Source: Allosphingosinicella sp. (GTDB lineage: Bacteria > Pseudomonadota > Alphaproteobacteria > Sphingomonadales > Sphingomonadaceae). Taken from it: 6,801 bases of DNA. The stretch's first letter is position 1. Each line of letters starts with the position of its first letter. The notes below the pieces were generated by a model. It saw nothing but the letters and a program-made list of their open reading frames with translations. It was not told where the DNA came from and ran no database searches. Positions 6,010 through 6,801 of this stretch are shown piece by piece. The DNA lies in assembly GCA_030146745.1 (NCBI GenBank), contig JASLBD010000112.1, positions 1 to 6,801 on the forward strand, given 5' to 3'. The translations under genes were made by a program, and so were the position numbers.

Positions 6010-6021
6010 TGACTCAGGCTG
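6010..6021 (+). repeat. Direct repeat TGACTCAGGCTG, copy 1
   Basis: A 12-base sequence containing a GACTC site, repeated exactly at 6214-6225 on the same strand, 204 bp downstream. GAACCG follows both copies at slightly different distances. It lies at the exported-gene end of the divergent region. Confidence 0.6.
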
Positions 6022-6156
6022 ACCGAACCGCCGCCGGCAACGCCCCCCGCACTTCGGGCGGCGATTGAGTCCTTTCGGCCACACCCACATCATCTTGAGT
6101 CCGCTCCCGCCGGGGGGACTCCATTAGTAGCGGAGACTCGTTTCGTTCCCGGCATG

Positions 6157-6164
6157 TTAACCCT
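6157..6164 (+). promoter_or_regulatory. Candidate CtrA-type half-site TTAACCCT
   Basis: TTAACCCT differs by one base from the remembered CtrA half-site TTAACCAT. A related GTAAACCCT occurs at 6182-6190. Both lie within 100 bp of the ccrM start, where CtrA acts in Caulobacter. A single half-site in this length of DNA can arise by chance. Confidence 0.3.
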
Positions 6165-6213
6165 ATTCTCAACCTCGGGCCGTAAACCCTTGTTGTTGAC
6201 CGCGGACTCCGGC

Positions 6214-6801
<588 letters not shown>

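Overview
The window is GC-rich bacterial chromosome with G/C-rich third codon positions. Gene content and order point to an alphaproteobacterium, most likely a sphingomonad (inferred from recalled family sequences, not searched). The strongest indicators are a CcrM-type GANTC DNA adenine methyltransferase downstream of rnhB, and short GTCATNCCGG-type palindromic repeats between genes.

Layout from left to right: (1) the last 56 codons of a membrane protein resembling the C-terminus of NnrU-family proteins (1-171, +). (2) A two-armed palindromic repeat (177-269). (3) A 432-residue dicarboxylate/amino-acid:cation symporter-family protein (253-1551, -), convergent with the first gene; its stop codon lies inside the repeat. 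(4) A 133-bp divergent spacer with a strong GC-rich hairpin and a competing arm. (5) glmM, phosphoglucosamine mutase (1685-3019, +). (6) A second two-armed repeat of the same kind (3034-3117). (7) A small eight-cysteine DUF1272-type protein (3138-3365, +) overlapping thiD by 4 bp. (8) thiD, HMP(-P) kinase (3362-4240, +). (9) rnhB, ribonuclease HII (4312-4956, +). (10) On the opposite strand, an exported protein of unknown function split over two reading frames (5984 down to 4963), probably one gene with a single-base frame break. (11) A 271-bp divergent regulatory region dense in GANTC sites. (12) The first 182 codons of ccrM (6256-6801, +, cut by the window end).

The plus-strand genes are housekeeping functions: cell-wall amino-sugar synthesis, thiamine synthesis, removal of ribonucleotides from DNA, and cell-cycle DNA methylation. 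The most notable signal is the GANTC cluster in front of the gene whose product methylates GANTC: nine sites in 260 bp, against about one per 220 bp in the rest of the window by hand count. This suggests methylation-state feedback on ccrM. Other points of interest are an RNase HII whose GRG motif reads GCA, an SDF-family transporter lacking the NMDGT motif but keeping the substrate-binding end of the protein, and the frame break in the exported protein. I see no tRNA, rRNA, CRISPR array, insertion sequence or phage gene, and no clear evidence of a wholly new multi-gene system.
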